This document shows, in pieces, positions 1-8,766 of a stretch of DNA of 64,000 nucleotides (the stretch's first letter is position 1; every line of letters starts with the position of its first letter). Source of the stretch: Cognatundibacterium luofuense. GTDB lineage: Bacteria; Pseudomonadota; Gammaproteobacteria; Burkholderiales; Burkholderiaceae_D. The stretch spans positions 186,001 through 250,000 of the forward strand of contig NZ_JAGSPN010000005.1 in assembly GCF_018139685.1 (NCBI RefSeq), given 5' to 3'. The translations under genes were made by a program, and so were the position numbers. The notes below the pieces were generated by a model that was not told the DNA's origin, made no database searches, and worked only from the letters and a program-made list of their open reading frames with translations.

Positions 1-876
1 ACGTGCCGACAAATCCATATTGCCCTTGGCGATATCCGCCGTGGCATCCGCAATCAGTTCTGTTCCCTGTTGCACCTGACTGACCAGTGTTTGCAGCTGG
101 CCATTCATGTCGCGCAATGCCCCCAGTAATTCTGCTGTTTCATCCTGACCACGCACTTCAATCACGCTGGTCAGATCACCGGAAGCCACGGTTTTGGCGA
201 CATCCACCGCGCGGCGTAATGGGCGTGCAACCACTTGTGCAATCAGATAAGCGAGAAAACTGCCAATCAGTACGCTGCTGACGATCGCAGCGGCAATCCA
301 GATACGCGACGATTCATAAATGCGGGTACCGTCCTGATATGCACTGATGCCGCCGTTCACGTTCACATCCACCAGATTGTCAGCGATTTTCAGCAAAGCG
401 GCATTCAGCTTGGATGACTCGCCGCGCAGTACCGTTCTGGCTTCCTCCAGATTCCCTTCACGTGACAACCGGATCAGTATTTCACTTTGTGCAGCGTACT
501 TATCCCACAGACTTTTGAATTCCTGCATTTGCTGACGTTCAGTGTCAGTGGTAATCAATCCCGTGAACGTCGCCTGATATTCCTGCAACTGTCCGGTGTA
601 CTCACGCCAGCGTTTTGCATAAAAATCGATTTTTTCAGAATCGCCGGCCGAGAGCACGATCTGCATTTCCTGCGTTCTGAGCCGCGAGATACGTTCCTTG
701 ATACCCATCGCAGCATTCACGCTGGGCATCCAGTTGGTTCCCAGTTCAGTTGCCGTTTCATTGACTCTGGCCAGCTGCCAGATCGAAAAAGCACCCAGCA
801 AACCCGTAATCAGCATCAGCATGGAAAATCCGGCGTACAGCTTGGCGGATATTTTCAAATTATGGAAAAACGACAT
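1..876 (-). CDS. Methyl-accepting chemotaxis protein, N-terminal 292 residues (cut by window edge)
   Basis: Inner-membrane chemoreceptor that would signal to CheA/CheW. Only the N-terminal part is inside the window; it runs off the left edge in frame. Translation from the ATG at 876 gives a short cytoplasmic head, a first membrane segment (about residues 14-33), a four-helix-bundle type periplasmic domain with the motif GTNWMPSV, a second membrane segment (about 190-212), a HAMP domain and the start of the signalling domain with the family motif GNMDLSAR at the edge. The start is supported by an AGGGGGG ribosome site just upstream. It is a close paralogue of the complete receptor at 34874-36613, sharing the N-terminal motif order. 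The ligand cannot be read from sequence. Confidence 0.93.
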   Translation of the reverse strand, partial: MSFFHNLKISAKLYAGFSMLMLITGLLGAFSIWQLARVNETATELGTNWMPSVNAAMGIKERISRLRTQEMQIVLSAGDSEKIDFYAKRWREYTGQLQEYQATFTGLITTDTERQQMQEFKSLWDKYAAQSEILIRLSREGNLEEARTVLRGESSKLNAALLKIADNLVDVNVNGGISAYQDGTRIYESSRIWIAAAIVSSVLIGSFLAYLIAQVVARPLRRAVDVAKTVASGDLTSVIEVRGQDETAELLGALRDMNGQLQTLVSQVQQGTELIADATADIAKGNMDLSAR

Positions 877-1155
877 ATTCCCCCCTAAATGGTTATTCTG
901 ATTAACCGGAACCAGGCTGCCCGCGCTTCACTACCCTCTGTCGGACAACAGTGATGCATTTGAAACAATAAGCAGTCATATTCAGCATAGGTGAAGAATC
1001 CGGGACTTCCCAGAAAACCAGGGGATTTTTAAGAATTTCGCGACAAAAGCGCGTTATATGCTTATTCCTTGCAGACAAAGTTTGCGTCAGGGCAGGTGCA
1101 GAAGTTAGTATTATCGGATGGCAATTTTTTGCCCGGTCTTCATTTCAAAAACAAC

Positions 1156-2616
1156 ATGTTTAAAAAATATGGTCTGCTGGTCTGGCTGACGTTTCTGCTG
1201 GCCGGAGGTTTCATTTTTACATCGGTTGCGGGCTATCTGACGTCCAAAAACACGCTGCAGCAAAGTCTGGCGGAACAGACGCTGCCGATTACCGGTGATA
1301 ATGTCTATTCAGAAATTCAGAAAGATATCCTGCGGCCGGTGTTCACCTCGTCGCTGATGGCGCATGACACCTTTGTGCGCGACTGGATGCTAAACGGGGA
1401 AGAAGATCAGGAACTGATCACCAAGTACCTGAAAGAAGTCAAAATCAAAAATAATGCAGTGACCAGTTTTCTGGTGTCGAACCAGACTTTGCATTATTAC
1501 CACGCGGATGGCTTACTGAAAACCATCAAAGAAGGTGAACCGCGCGATGTCTGGTTTTACCGCGTCAAAAACCTCAAATCCGATTACGAAACCAATGTGG
1601 ATGTGGATCTGGCGAACCATGATGCCGTCACCATTTTCGTCAATTACCGTATCAAAGATTATCAGGGGCAGTTTCTCGGCGTGACCGGTATCGGTCTGAC
1701 GCTGGATACGCTGCGCCAGCTGATTGATTCCTACCAGAAACGTTTTGCACGCCGCATCATGTTCGCGGATGCCAGCGGCAAAATCATGCTGGCCGGTTCC
1801 GGTTACCGTCTGAAAGTGCAGCGGCTGCAGGATATGCCCGGACTGAACGCGGTGGCAAAGGAAATTCTGGCAAATAAGAAAAGCCAGTCGCTGCATCTGG
1901 AATATGCGGGTGACAAAGGCACGGTACTGCTGAATTCCCGTTTCCTGCCGGAACTGGGCTGGCATTTGCTGGTGGAGCAGGAGCTGGAAAGCGAACTGCG
2001 TCCGGTACAAAACATGCTGCTGGTGAATATCGCAATCAGTGCAGGCATTACGCTGACGATTGCCGTCATCATGCTGTTCATGGTGCGCCGTTATCAGCAA
2101 AGACTGGAGCGTTCTGCTTCCACCGATGCGCTGACCGGTTTGCTGAATCGTCAGGCCTTTGATTTCGTATTCAAGGCAGCGATTCTGGATGCAGAGCGTT
2201 CGCGCCAGCCTATGTGTGCCGTACTGATGGATATCGATTTCTTTAAAAAAGTGAACGATAAACACGGTCATCTGGTGGGTGACCACGTACTGAAAGAAAT
2301 CGCTGCCATCACCCGCCGTTCACTGCGAGAGAGCGATGTGCTGTGCCGCTGGGGCGGTGAGGAATTTCTGATTCTGCTGAAAAACTGCACGCTGGAAAAG
2401 GCGACGTCGATTGCAGAAAATCTGCGCAGCACGATTGAAGCAAACGACTTTTCACGCACCACAGATTTACTGAAAACCCGCATGAATGTGACTGTCAGTA
2501 TGGGTGTGGCGCAGTGCAAAGATAATGAAAGCGAAGACAGCGTGTTTGAGCGCGCTGATCAGGCACTGTATCAGGCCAAAGAAAACGGCCGTAACAGCGT
2601 TTATTTCGCCGAGTGA
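1156..2616 (+). CDS. Membrane-bound diguanylate cyclase with periplasmic Cache-like sensor
   Basis: Makes cyclic-di-GMP from two GTP. From the ATG at 1156 the protein has 486 residues: a membrane segment at about 7-27, a periplasmic sensor of about 255 residues resembling a Cache domain, a second membrane segment at about 287-310, and a GGDEF domain. The active-site motif is GGEEF (about residues 400-404). An RESD sequence sits five residues before it, which is the RxxD inhibitory I-site, so the enzyme should be active and product-inhibited. The frame is open further upstream to a TTG at 1069, but that adds a hydrophilic stretch before the first membrane helix, so 1156 is preferred. It lies divergent from the chemoreceptor at 1-876; the gap between them shows no obvious feature. 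Its last 16 bases overlap the end of the convergent gene at 2601. Confidence 0.93.
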   Translation: MFKKYGLLVWLTFLLAGGFIFTSVAGYLTSKNTLQQSLAEQTLPITGDNVYSEIQKDILRPVFTSSLMAHDTFVRDWMLNGEEDQELITKYLKEVKIKNNAVTSFLVSNQTLHYYHADGLLKTIKEGEPRDVWFYRVKNLKSDYETNVDVDLANHDAVTIFVNYRIKDYQGQFLGVTGIGLTLDTLRQLIDSYQKRFARRIMFADASGKIMLAGSGYRLKVQRLQDMPGLNAVAKEILANKKSQSLHLEYAGDKGTVLLNSRFLPELGWHLLVEQELESELRPVQNMLLVNIAISAGITLTIAVIMLFMVRRYQQRLERSASTDALTGLLNRQAFDFVFKAAILDAERSRQPMCAVLMDIDFFKKVNDKHGHLVGDHVLKEIAAITRRSLRESDVLCRWGGEEFLILLKNCTLEKATSIAENLRSTIEANDFSRTTDLLKTRMNVTVSMGVAQCKDNESEDSVFERADQALYQAKENGRNSVYFAE

Positions 2617-3431
2617 TGACGGGCGGCCAGCGCCGCCGTCAGTGTCACCATCGCATCGTATAACTGTCCGGCCTGCGGCTGCCAGCCATGCACAGCAGCC
2701 GCCTGCTGGCGCACCAGCTCCCAGTCGCCGCGCGCTACCGGCCCGGTCAGCGCCTGTTCCGGCCCCAGCCTGAATACATTGTCCATCGTCAGTCTGGCCA
2801 GCGGCTCTGCCATTTTCTGCGCCATATCGCGCGGAATCCCGGCCGCCTGATACGCTGCCAGCGCGGTATCCATCAGCGTCACCAGATAATTACTCGCAAA
2901 CACCGCTGCCGCGTGATACACCAGTTTGTCTTCGGCGCGGATGCGCACGGTTTCAGCCGCAATCGCATGCAGACAAGTCTCCAGCGCCTGCAGCGCACCT
3001 TCATCGCCTTCCAGACTGCAGACCGTCCCCGCAAATGCAGCCGCACATGCCTCTTTATCCGCAAAACTGCGCACCGGATGCAAACTAGCGATCAGTGCGC
3101 CGGACGCTTTTACCGGTGCCAGCAGCGCCGATGCTTTGGCTCCGCTGCAATGGAACACCACATCGCCGGGACGCAAGACCTGACTGTCTGCCAGCTGCCG
3201 GGCGACTGACGCAATCTGATCATCGCTGACACTCAGCATCCACAATGACGCTGGCAGAAAAGGCTGATCTGCAGGCTGCGGCGCACCGGCGCCGATCCAC
3301 GCCGCCGCCCGCGCTGCGCTGTCTGTGCTGCGGTTCAAAATACGCTGCGGCTTTGCAACACCGGCCTGCCACCAGCAGCGCGCCAGCACTTGCCCGACTT
3401 TACCGGCACCGATCAGATTCAGTTCATGCAC
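2601..3431 (-). CDS. DUF2520 / Rossmann-fold NADP-binding protein (F420-dependent oxidoreductase-like)
   Basis: A 276-residue protein with an N-terminal nucleotide-binding fold: the glycine-rich motif LIGAGKVGQ begins at about residue 5. The body resembles the Rossmann-like/DUF2520 family (relatives of pyrroline-carboxylate reductase and ketopantoate reductase folds). The motif LHPVRSFAD in the middle is typical of that family. Substrate is unknown. I chose the GTG at 3431 because AGGGAG lies five bases before it and the fold then begins at once; the frame is open upstream to ATG 3464 and beyond. It is convergent with the cyclase and overlaps it by 16 bases. Confidence 0.82.
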   Translation of the reverse strand: MHELNLIGAGKVGQVLARCWWQAGVAKPQRILNRSTDSAARAAAWIGAGAPQPADQPFLPASLWMLSVSDDQIASVARQLADSQVLRPGDVVFHCSGAKASALLAPVKASGALIASLHPVRSFADKEACAAAFAGTVCSLEGDEGALQALETCLHAIAAETVRIRAEDKLVYHAAAVFASNYLVTLMDTALAAYQAAGIPRDMAQKMAEPLARLTMDNVFRLGPEQALTGPVARGDWELVRQQAAAVHGWQPQAGQLYDAMVTLTAALAARHHSAK

Positions 3432-3629
3432 AGAAACTCCCTTGATTGCAGTTGACGTTGGCATTGTATGCAGTCTGCCACCGCCAAAAAAGCGATTGCC
3501 GCACCGGACAACAAAATTTGTCCTATAGTTGTGGCAATCTGCAATTTTGCTGCAGTTTTGCTGCACATTGCTGCCTTTTCCGCAGCAACTGACGCAGCAA
3601 AGCGACCAATTCCCGGAGGAGACCCCGAT

Positions 3630-4100
3630 ATGAGCACAAGCAAAGTCACGCTCAGCGTGAATCAGAAGCAACATCAGTTAGACATCGATCCGGCCACGCC
3701 GGTGCTGTGGGCACTGCGCGATGCGCTGGGTATGACCGGCACCAAATTCGGCTGCGGTCAGGCCTTGTGCGGCGCCTGCACCGTGCATCTGAATGGTCAG
3801 GCGATTCGTTCCTGTATCACACCGGTATCCAGCGTCAGCGGTCAGGCACTGACGACCATTGAAGCGCTGGAAAACGATCCGGTTGGTAAGGTGGTGCAGG
3901 ATGCGTGGGTGAAGCACGATGTGGCGCAATGCGGTTATTGCCAGAGCGGTCAGATCATGAGCGCGACCGCCTTGCTGAAATCGAACAAAAAGCCGACCGA
4001 CGCCGATATTGATGCGGCGATGTCCGGCAATATCTGCCGCTGCGGTACGTATCAGCGTATCCGTGCAGCGATCCACGATGCTGCTGCGCATCTGGCCTGA
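3630..4100 (+). CDS. Molybdenum hydroxylase small subunit, two [2Fe-2S] clusters (IorA/CoxS type)
   Basis: Electron-transfer subunit of a xanthine-oxidase-family hydroxylase, 156 residues, the usual length. The plant-ferredoxin cluster is bound by C42, C47, C50 and C62 (motif [10 protein letters not shown]). The second, helical domain has C101, C104, C136 and C138 (motifs CGYCQSGQ and CRCGTY). The start at 3630 is preceded by GGAGGA, ten bases upstream. It is followed after 14 bases by the molybdopterin subunit, so the two form an operon. No separate FAD subunit is present, which points to the two-subunit isoquinoline 1-oxidoreductase/aldehyde dehydrogenase layout rather than to xanthine dehydrogenase. 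The physiological substrate is not readable. Confidence 0.93.
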   Translation: MSTSKVTLSVNQKQHQLDIDPATPVLWALRDALGMTGTKFGCGQALCGACTVHLNGQAIRSCITPVSSVSGQALTTIEALENDPVGKVVQDAWVKHDVAQCGYCQSGQIMSATALLKSNKKPTDADIDAAMSGNICRCGTYQRIRAAIHDAAAHLA

Positions 4101-4114
4101 GACAGGGAGCGATC

Positions 4115-6334
4115 ATGTTATTTGATAACCGCATGGAAATTCCACCGGCGTTGCGTCATTTTCTGACGGAAGTTCCGCAGCCTGGCCGCCGCCTGTTCTT
4201 AAAAATGAGTGTGGCTTCCGGCTTTGCGCTGGCCTGCCTGCCGGAAGCGGCGCTGGCGAATGTACCGGTGAATAACAACGGTACCCTGCCTGCAAATGCG
4301 CAGCCGGGCGCGTTTCTGCAAATCGACCGCGACGGACGCATTACCGTCACAGTGAACCGTCTGGAATTCGGTCAGGGCGTGCAAACGGCACTGCCACTGA
4401 TACTGGCAGAAGAGCTGGATGCAGACTGGGCAAAGGTTGGCGCAAAACTCGGCACCAATGATCCGGCCTATGCTGACCCGAAATTCGGGATTCACATCAC
4501 CGGCGGCTCGAATTCGATCAAAAACTCATTTGTGCAATACCGCGAACTGGGTGCGCGTGCGCGTGGCATGTTGCTGCAGGCCGCCGCAAAAGTCTGGAAT
4601 CTGCCGGTAGCGCAATTGCGCACCGACAGCAGCAAAGTCATCGCACCGGATGGGCGTCAGCTCAGTTACGGCGAACTGGCAGACAAAGCCATGGGCGAAA
4701 TGGTGCCGCAGGAAATCAGTCTCAAAGATGCTGCGCAATTCCGCCTGATCGGCAAAGCCACCAACCGTCTGGATGCTTCTGATAAATCGCATGGGCGCCA
4801 GCAATTCGGTCTGGATGTCAGACTGCCCGGCCTGCTGACAGCGGTGGTCGCCAGACCGCCGGTATTCGGCGCATCGATACAATCGCTGGATGACAGCGAA
4901 GCGATTAAGGTACAGGGTGTGCGTGCGATTCTGCGTATTGCCACCGATCGCGGCGGGCAAGGTGTGGCTGTGATTGCCGACGGTTACTGGGCGGCACTGC
5001 AGGCGCGTAACAAGCTGAAAATCAGCTGGGATAACAGCAAGGTCACCAAGGCTGACACCACGGCACTGGTGCAGCAATACCGCGAATTATCCAAGCGTCC
5101 GGGCGCCGTCAAATGGGATGCCGATGTCAGCAAAATCGCGAAGGCGCCGCATAAGCTGCAGGCGGAATTCAGCTTCCCGTATCTGGCCCATGCGCCGATG
5201 GAACCGCTGAACTGCACAGTCGCGTTCACCGGTCAGAAAGCGGAATTGTGGATGGGCACGCAAATGCCGGGCTTTGACGGTATGGCAGCCGCCAAAGTGC
5301 TGGGCATCAAACCGGAAGCGGTGAAAGTCAATGCGCAGATGGCCGGTGGCGGTTTTGGCCGCCGCGCAGTGCCGACTGCCGACTATGTGGCGGAAGCCTG
5401 TGCCGTGGTGAAAGCCGCCATCGGTGCGGGGCTGGATGCGCCGGTAAAAACCGTCTGGAGCCGTGAAGATGATATCCGCGGCGGCTATTACCGTCCGCTG
5501 CATCTGCACCGCGCCGAAATCGGTTTCGATCAGAAAGGCAATATTCTGGGCTGGGATCACACCATCGTCGGACAATCGATTGTTGCCGGTACGCTGTTTG
5601 AAGGCATGATGATCAAAGACGGTATCGACGGCACGATTACCGAAGGCATGCGCGATCCTTACGACATTCCTATGCGTTTGCAGATTCATCATCCGAAAGT
5701 GAATGTGCCGGTGCTGTGGTGGCGCAGCGTGGGTTCCACTCATACCGCGTATGTGATGGAAACCCTGCTGGATGAAATCGCGGTGACGACCGGACAGGAT
5801 CCGGTGGCTTACCGCTTAAAACTGATGGCGGATAAACATCCGCGTCATGCCGCAGCACTGAAACTCGCAGTGGAAAAGTCCGGTTACGGTAAAAAGCTGC
5901 CACGCGGACAAGCCTGGGGCGTGGCGGTGCATGAATCGTTTGAATCGGTCGTCGCGTATGTGGTGGTCGCCAGCCTGCAGAAAGGCAAGCCGCGTCTGCT
6001 GAAAGTCACCGCTGGTGTGCACTGCAATCTGGCGGTCAATCCGCGCGGCGTGGAAGCGCAGGTACAGGGCGCGGCGCTGATGGCCTTGTCCACCTGCTTA
6101 CCGGGCAATGCGATCACGCTGAAAGACGGTGTGGTGGAACAAAGCAATTTCCACGATTATCCGGTAGCGCGCATCACCGATATGCCGCAGATCGCGGTAC
6201 ACATCGTCGCCAGCGCCGATGCACCGAAAGGCATGGGCGAACCGGGTCTGCCACCGTTAGCGCCGGCTTTCGCCAATGCACTGGCCAGACTGGATAAAAA
6301 ACGTCAGCGCGAACTACCGTTTAAGTTTGCGTAA
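4115..6334 (+). CDS. Molybdopterin-binding large subunit, xanthine dehydrogenase family (IorB-like), Tat-exported
   Basis: Catalytic molybdenum-cofactor subunit, 739 residues. A twin-arginine signal is visible: GRRLFLK at about residues 24-30, followed by a hydrophobic stretch and an Ala-rich cleavage region (about 40-50), so the complex is probably exported folded to the periplasm. Family motifs include NRLEFGQGVQT, GGGFGRRA and, near the end, GEPGLPPLAPA with the conserved glutamate of the family. The start at 4115 has GGGAG upstream. It is co-transcribed with the [2Fe-2S] subunit. There is no cytochrome c subunit or XdhC-like maturation protein nearby, so electron acceptor and maturation factor must be elsewhere. 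A bidirectional hairpin follows at 6363. Confidence 0.93.
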   Translation: MLFDNRMEIPPALRHFLTEVPQPGRRLFLKMSVASGFALACLPEAALANVPVNNNGTLPANAQPGAFLQIDRDGRITVTVNRLEFGQGVQTALPLILAEELDADWAKVGAKLGTNDPAYADPKFGIHITGGSNSIKNSFVQYRELGARARGMLLQAAAKVWNLPVAQLRTDSSKVIAPDGRQLSYGELADKAMGEMVPQEISLKDAAQFRLIGKATNRLDASDKSHGRQQFGLDVRLPGLLTAVVARPPVFGASIQSLDDSEAIKVQGVRAILRIATDRGGQGVAVIADGYWAALQARNKLKISWDNSKVTKADTTALVQQYRELSKRPGAVKWDADVSKIAKAPHKLQAEFSFPYLAHAPMEPLNCTVAFTGQKAELWMGTQMPGFDGMAAAKVLGIKPEAVKVNAQMAGGGFGRRAVPTADYVAEACAVVKAAIGAGLDAPVKTVWSREDDIRGGYYRPLHLHRAEIGFDQKGNILGWDHTIVGQSIVAGTLFEGMMIKDGIDGTITEGMRDPYDIPMRLQIHHPKVNVPVLWWRSVGSTHTAYVMETLLDEIAVTTGQDPVAYRLKLMADKHPRHAAALKLAVEKSGYGKKLPRGQAWGVAVHESFESVVAYVVVASLQKGKPRLLKVTAGVHCNLAVNPRGVEAQVQGAALMALSTCLPGNAITLKDGVVEQSNFHDYPVARITDMPQIAVHIVASADAPKGMGEPGLPPLAPAFANALARLDKKRQRELPFKFA

Positions 6335-6362
6335 TTCGTATTCCTGACGGACTGATGGCAGC

Positions 6363-6399
6363 AATAACAAACGGCGCAAAAAATGCGCCGTTTGTTATT
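6363..6399. terminator. Bidirectional intrinsic terminator
   Basis: A perfect 16-bp inverted repeat (6363-6378 against 6384-6399) with an AAAAA loop. It sits between the convergent molybdenum subunit and the small lipoprotein gene and can serve both. Confidence 0.8.
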
Positions 6400-6408
6400 C
6401 TGATGTGC

Positions 6409-6561
6409 TTAATGCCAGTGACGATGCCCGCCGTAAGGCACAACCACCACTGGTGCAGGTACAAACACCGGACCGGCCACATAAGGACGCGGTACCACGA
6501 CAGCGCAACCGGCAAGCTGCCAGAGCAGTGCAATGACCACTCCCCATCTGAGTTTTTTCAT
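6409..6561 (-). CDS. Small predicted lipoprotein, 50 residues
   Basis: Short reading frame MKKLRWGVVIALLWQLAGC followed by a Val/Pro-rich mature part that ends in a His/Trp-rich tail (PYGGHRHWH). LAGC at residues 16-19 is a lipobox, so the mature protein would be a lipid-anchored peptide of about 32 residues. GGGAGG lies just upstream. A second in-frame ATG directly precedes the chosen one (6562-6564); the chosen start has the better spacing. The Pro/Val-rich, His-ended composition resembles the tiny 'YXWGXW'-like or hypothetical envelope lipoproteins of proteobacteria. No function can be assigned. Confidence 0.7.
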   Translation of the reverse strand: MKKLRWGVVIALLWQLAGCAVVVPRPYVAGPVFVPAPVVVVPYGGHRHWH

Positions 6562-6662
6562 CATTACCTCCCGATTTCAACAAGCGAACCGCCTGTAAAC
6601 CGTAAGCGCTGCTGAAGGTACGCCCGTTGACCTGTAAGCGTAACGATATGTAGCACGATGAT

Positions 6663-6762
6663 TGTGCAGCTATCCGCATTCGTCATTTCCGGAGAGCCGG
6701 ACTTTCTGCCGACGACCGCCGGATCGCTGTGCAGGACTCCGCATTTGGGGCATTTTCAGGCA
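6663..6762 (+). repeat. Dispersed intergenic repeat, copy A
   Basis: About 100 bases closely matching 47622-47722 and, inverted, 34589-34687. The conserved core is CCGGACTTTCTGCCGACGAC, followed further on by CCGCATTTG.GGCATTTTCAG. Copies A and C are nearly identical over about 80 bases. It lies in the 346-bp gap between the small lipoprotein and the carbonic anhydrase; apart from the terminator at 6838 nothing else is seen there. Confidence 0.85.
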
Positions 6763-6837
6763 TTTTGCAGCCCTTAGCAGCGCTTTTCCGTGCCGGAGTC
6801 GTCCGGCTTTCCGCTTGCTTTCGATTGCCCCAGTAAA

Positions 6838-6862
6838 AACGCCACCGTTGTGCGGTGGCGTT
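6838..6862 (-). terminator. Intrinsic terminator of the carbonic anhydrase gene
   Basis: Perfect 10-bp stem (AACGCCACCG against CGGTGGCGTT) with a 5-base loop, followed on the minus strand by a T run. Confidence 0.8.
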
Positions 6863-6907
6863 GCGGTACTCAGAAAAGGATCTGTCAGAAACAGCGTGGT
6901 ATCAGCA

Positions 6908-7984
6908 TCAGTTCGATTCCTTGATCAGACGACCGGAAGTTTTCTGAATAGGACGTGCATTCATCGGATACAGACGGCTGAAGATCGCCAGCTGTTCATG
7001 CGAAATTTCTACCGGTTCCTTCATCACCATCCACAACACACCTTCACTGCACGGCGGCGTGGTCAGCGAACCCATGTAGGTGTAATACTCGCGCTTGACC
7101 GGCAGCAGCAGATTCAGATCCAGCGCCGTCAGGGCCGTCATCGCTTCATTCTTTTCCAGCGGCAGATTATTCCAGACTTGCTGAATCACGCTGTGGGCTT
7201 TGCCGCGCTCCAGCAGAATCGCAATCACTGCCAGACGGCCATCGATATCCTTGTGCACCAGATGCACCACCATTTCAAAGCTCTTACCGCTGATGCGCTC
7301 TTCGGAAGGTTTGTGGAAATGGAATTGCGCCAGCTCGTAACTCTTACCCATGACCGTAATGTAATTACCGGCAGCGGGGTTCACTTGTATGGTGTGACCG
7401 TTATCAATCACATTAAAGCCGCTCAGTTTGTAATCAAACATGATCGGTTCCAGATCGACTTTAATGCCGTCGCGGATATCAATCGGTGACTGGCGGTCGC
7501 CACTGTCGCATTTGGCATTCGCCGGATTCATCTTGCCCCAGTTCTGCGGGCCGGTTTCACCCTGATAGCTCCAGTGCACAGCACCGTGTCCGCCCATGGC
7601 AGCGACCACTGCCGCTGAACCGTGTTCCGGCTCCTTGGCTTTGGCGGGTTCCGTGCGGCGTACTTGAGAATATGCAGGGCGCACCACCGGGCGCGGTGCA
7701 GCACGGGTGGCTTCCTCTTTATCCTTGCGTATCACCGCCAGCTTTTCCGCAATTTTGGCGGCCAGTTCATCCGGCTGCAGCGCTTCTTTGCTTTCCTTGG
7801 TTTCTTTGCTTTCTTTGGCAGATTTTTTACTGTCTTTTTTGTCGGAGCTGCCACTCTCCTCTTTGTCGCGGCTTTCTTTCGCCGCGGGCTTAATCGGTTT
7901 CGATGTCGCCGATGCAGACGAATCGTTGGCCTGAGCAACGGTCGCGATCAGCATGGACACCAGCAGAGCGAGGTAGCGGCGCAT
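6908..7984 (-). CDS. Periplasmic alpha-type carbonic anhydrase with charged N-terminal linker
   Basis: Interconverts CO2 and bicarbonate with zinc. The 358 residues start with a Sec signal peptide (about 1-19), then a Lys/Glu/Ser-rich low-complexity segment (about 20-70) and a Pro/Arg-rich stretch (about 95-120), then the catalytic domain. Zinc ligands are the histidines of QFHFHKP (H222, H224) and of MVVHLVH (H241). Other family motifs are [19 protein letters not shown] and [13 protein letters not shown] bacterial alpha enzyme is usually about 225-250 residues, so the roughly 110-residue linker is extra; it may tether the domain to envelope components. It is transcribed divergently from the TetR gene. 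Confidence 0.93.
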   Translation of the reverse strand: MRRYLALLVSMLIATVAQANDSSASATSKPIKPAAKESRDKEESGSSDKKDSKKSAKESKETKESKEALQPDELAAKIAEKLAVIRKDKEEATRAAPRPVVRPAYSQVRRTEPAKAKEPEHGSAAVVAAMGGHGAVHWSYQGETGPQNWGKMNPANAKCDSGDRQSPIDIRDGIKVDLEPIMFDYKLSGFNVIDNGHTIQVNPAAGNYITVMGKSYELAQFHFHKPSEERISGKSFEMVVHLVHKDIDGRLAVIAILLERGKAHSVIQQVWNNLPLEKNEAMTALTALDLNLLLPVKREYYTYMGSLTTPPCSEGVLWMVMKEPVEISHEQLAIFSRLYPMNARPIQKTSGRLIKESN

Positions 7985-8031
7985 AATGTTCTGTATTTCT
8001 GTTAGGGAATAGTCCGGTTACGGCATTCCGC

Positions 8032-8055
8032 CATCAAACTTGAATGCGTTTGATG
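8032..8055. promoter_or_regulatory. Inverted repeat, candidate TetR operator
   Basis: Arms CATCAAAC (8032-8039) and GTTTGATG (8048-8055) with an 8-base spacer, in the gap between the divergent carbonic anhydrase and TetR genes. Its size and position suit a TetR-family operator; binding is inferred. Confidence 0.4.
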
Positions 8056-8100
8056 CCACAGCGGACCACAAAGCCGGTTCTTTTGCTGCCCAGCCTCTGT

Positions 8101-8123
8101 TATGATTGTTTTTTTCAAAAACA
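8101..8123 (+). promoter_or_regulatory. Promoter -10 and second palindrome of the TetR gene
   Basis: TATGAT at 8101-8106 is a good -10; TTCTTT at 8078-8083 lies 17 bases before it as a weak -35. The palindrome TGTTTTT..AAAAACA (8107-8123) covers the expected transcription start, a place where a repressor could block its own promoter. Confidence 0.4.
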
Positions 8124-8133
8124 GCGTTTTATC

Positions 8134-8766
8134 ATGGAATCTTACGATCACAGGCTGGCACAAGATGCATTGCGTCAGACTTTACGCCAGTCGATGCTGG
8201 ATGCCGCAGCCCGTATTCTGCAGCAAGACGGTATTGCCGGTCTGACGGTGCGCAAGGTTGCTGAAGCGGTCAATGTCTCCACCACGCTGCTGTATTCCTG
8301 TTTCGGTGGCAAAGACGGGCTGGCCGATGCGCTGTATCAGCAAGGCTTCCGTCTGTTTTACGACGCTTATCTGGCGCTCGGTGAACAACAGGCAGAAGTC
8401 GCACCGGGACTGGATCGCCTGCGCTGGTATGCAATGCATTACCGCCGTTTCGCACATGAACAGAGTGCGTATTACCAGATCATGTTCGGCGATGCGATGC
8501 CGCGCTTCACACCGGGTGAAGAAGCCAGCCAGCTGGCCTGGCACAGCTTTACGCCGCTGGTCACCGAATTCGCTGCTGCCATGACGCTGGGACAGATTCC
8601 GCAAGGCTCCGCCAGCACTGCCGCACGCCAGTTATGGGCCGCGATGCACGGCGTAGTCAGCCTCGAACTCAAAGGTTTTTATTTGCGCGATACCGACGCC
8701 GCGAAGCTGTATGAAGGCGCGGTGGAAGCCGTTCTGCATTATTTACAGACTGCTCAGGAGGCATAA
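8134..8766 (+). CDS. TetR family transcriptional regulator
   Basis: DNA-binding repressor of 210 residues, the normal family length. The helix-turn-helix is at about residues 30-63 (motifs GLTVRKVAEAVNVS and LLYSCFGGKDGL). The C-terminal part resembles the WHG-type effector domain: it has the motif AMHGVVSLELKGF. The reading frame is open upstream to 8044, but the ATG at 8134 lies just after a promoter and gives the usual N-terminus. Its stop overlaps the start of the crotonase gene by one base, so both are one transcript. An acyl-CoA or related ligand is a reasonable guess from this linkage. Confidence 0.9.
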   Translation: MESYDHRLAQDALRQTLRQSMLDAAARILQQDGIAGLTVRKVAEAVNVSTTLLYSCFGGKDGLADALYQQGFRLFYDAYLALGEQQAEVAPGLDRLRWYAMHYRRFAHEQSAYYQIMFGDAMPRFTPGEEASQLAWHSFTPLVTEFAAAMTLGQIPQGSASTAARQLWAAMHGVVSLELKGFYLRDTDAAKLYEGAVEAVLHYLQTAQEA

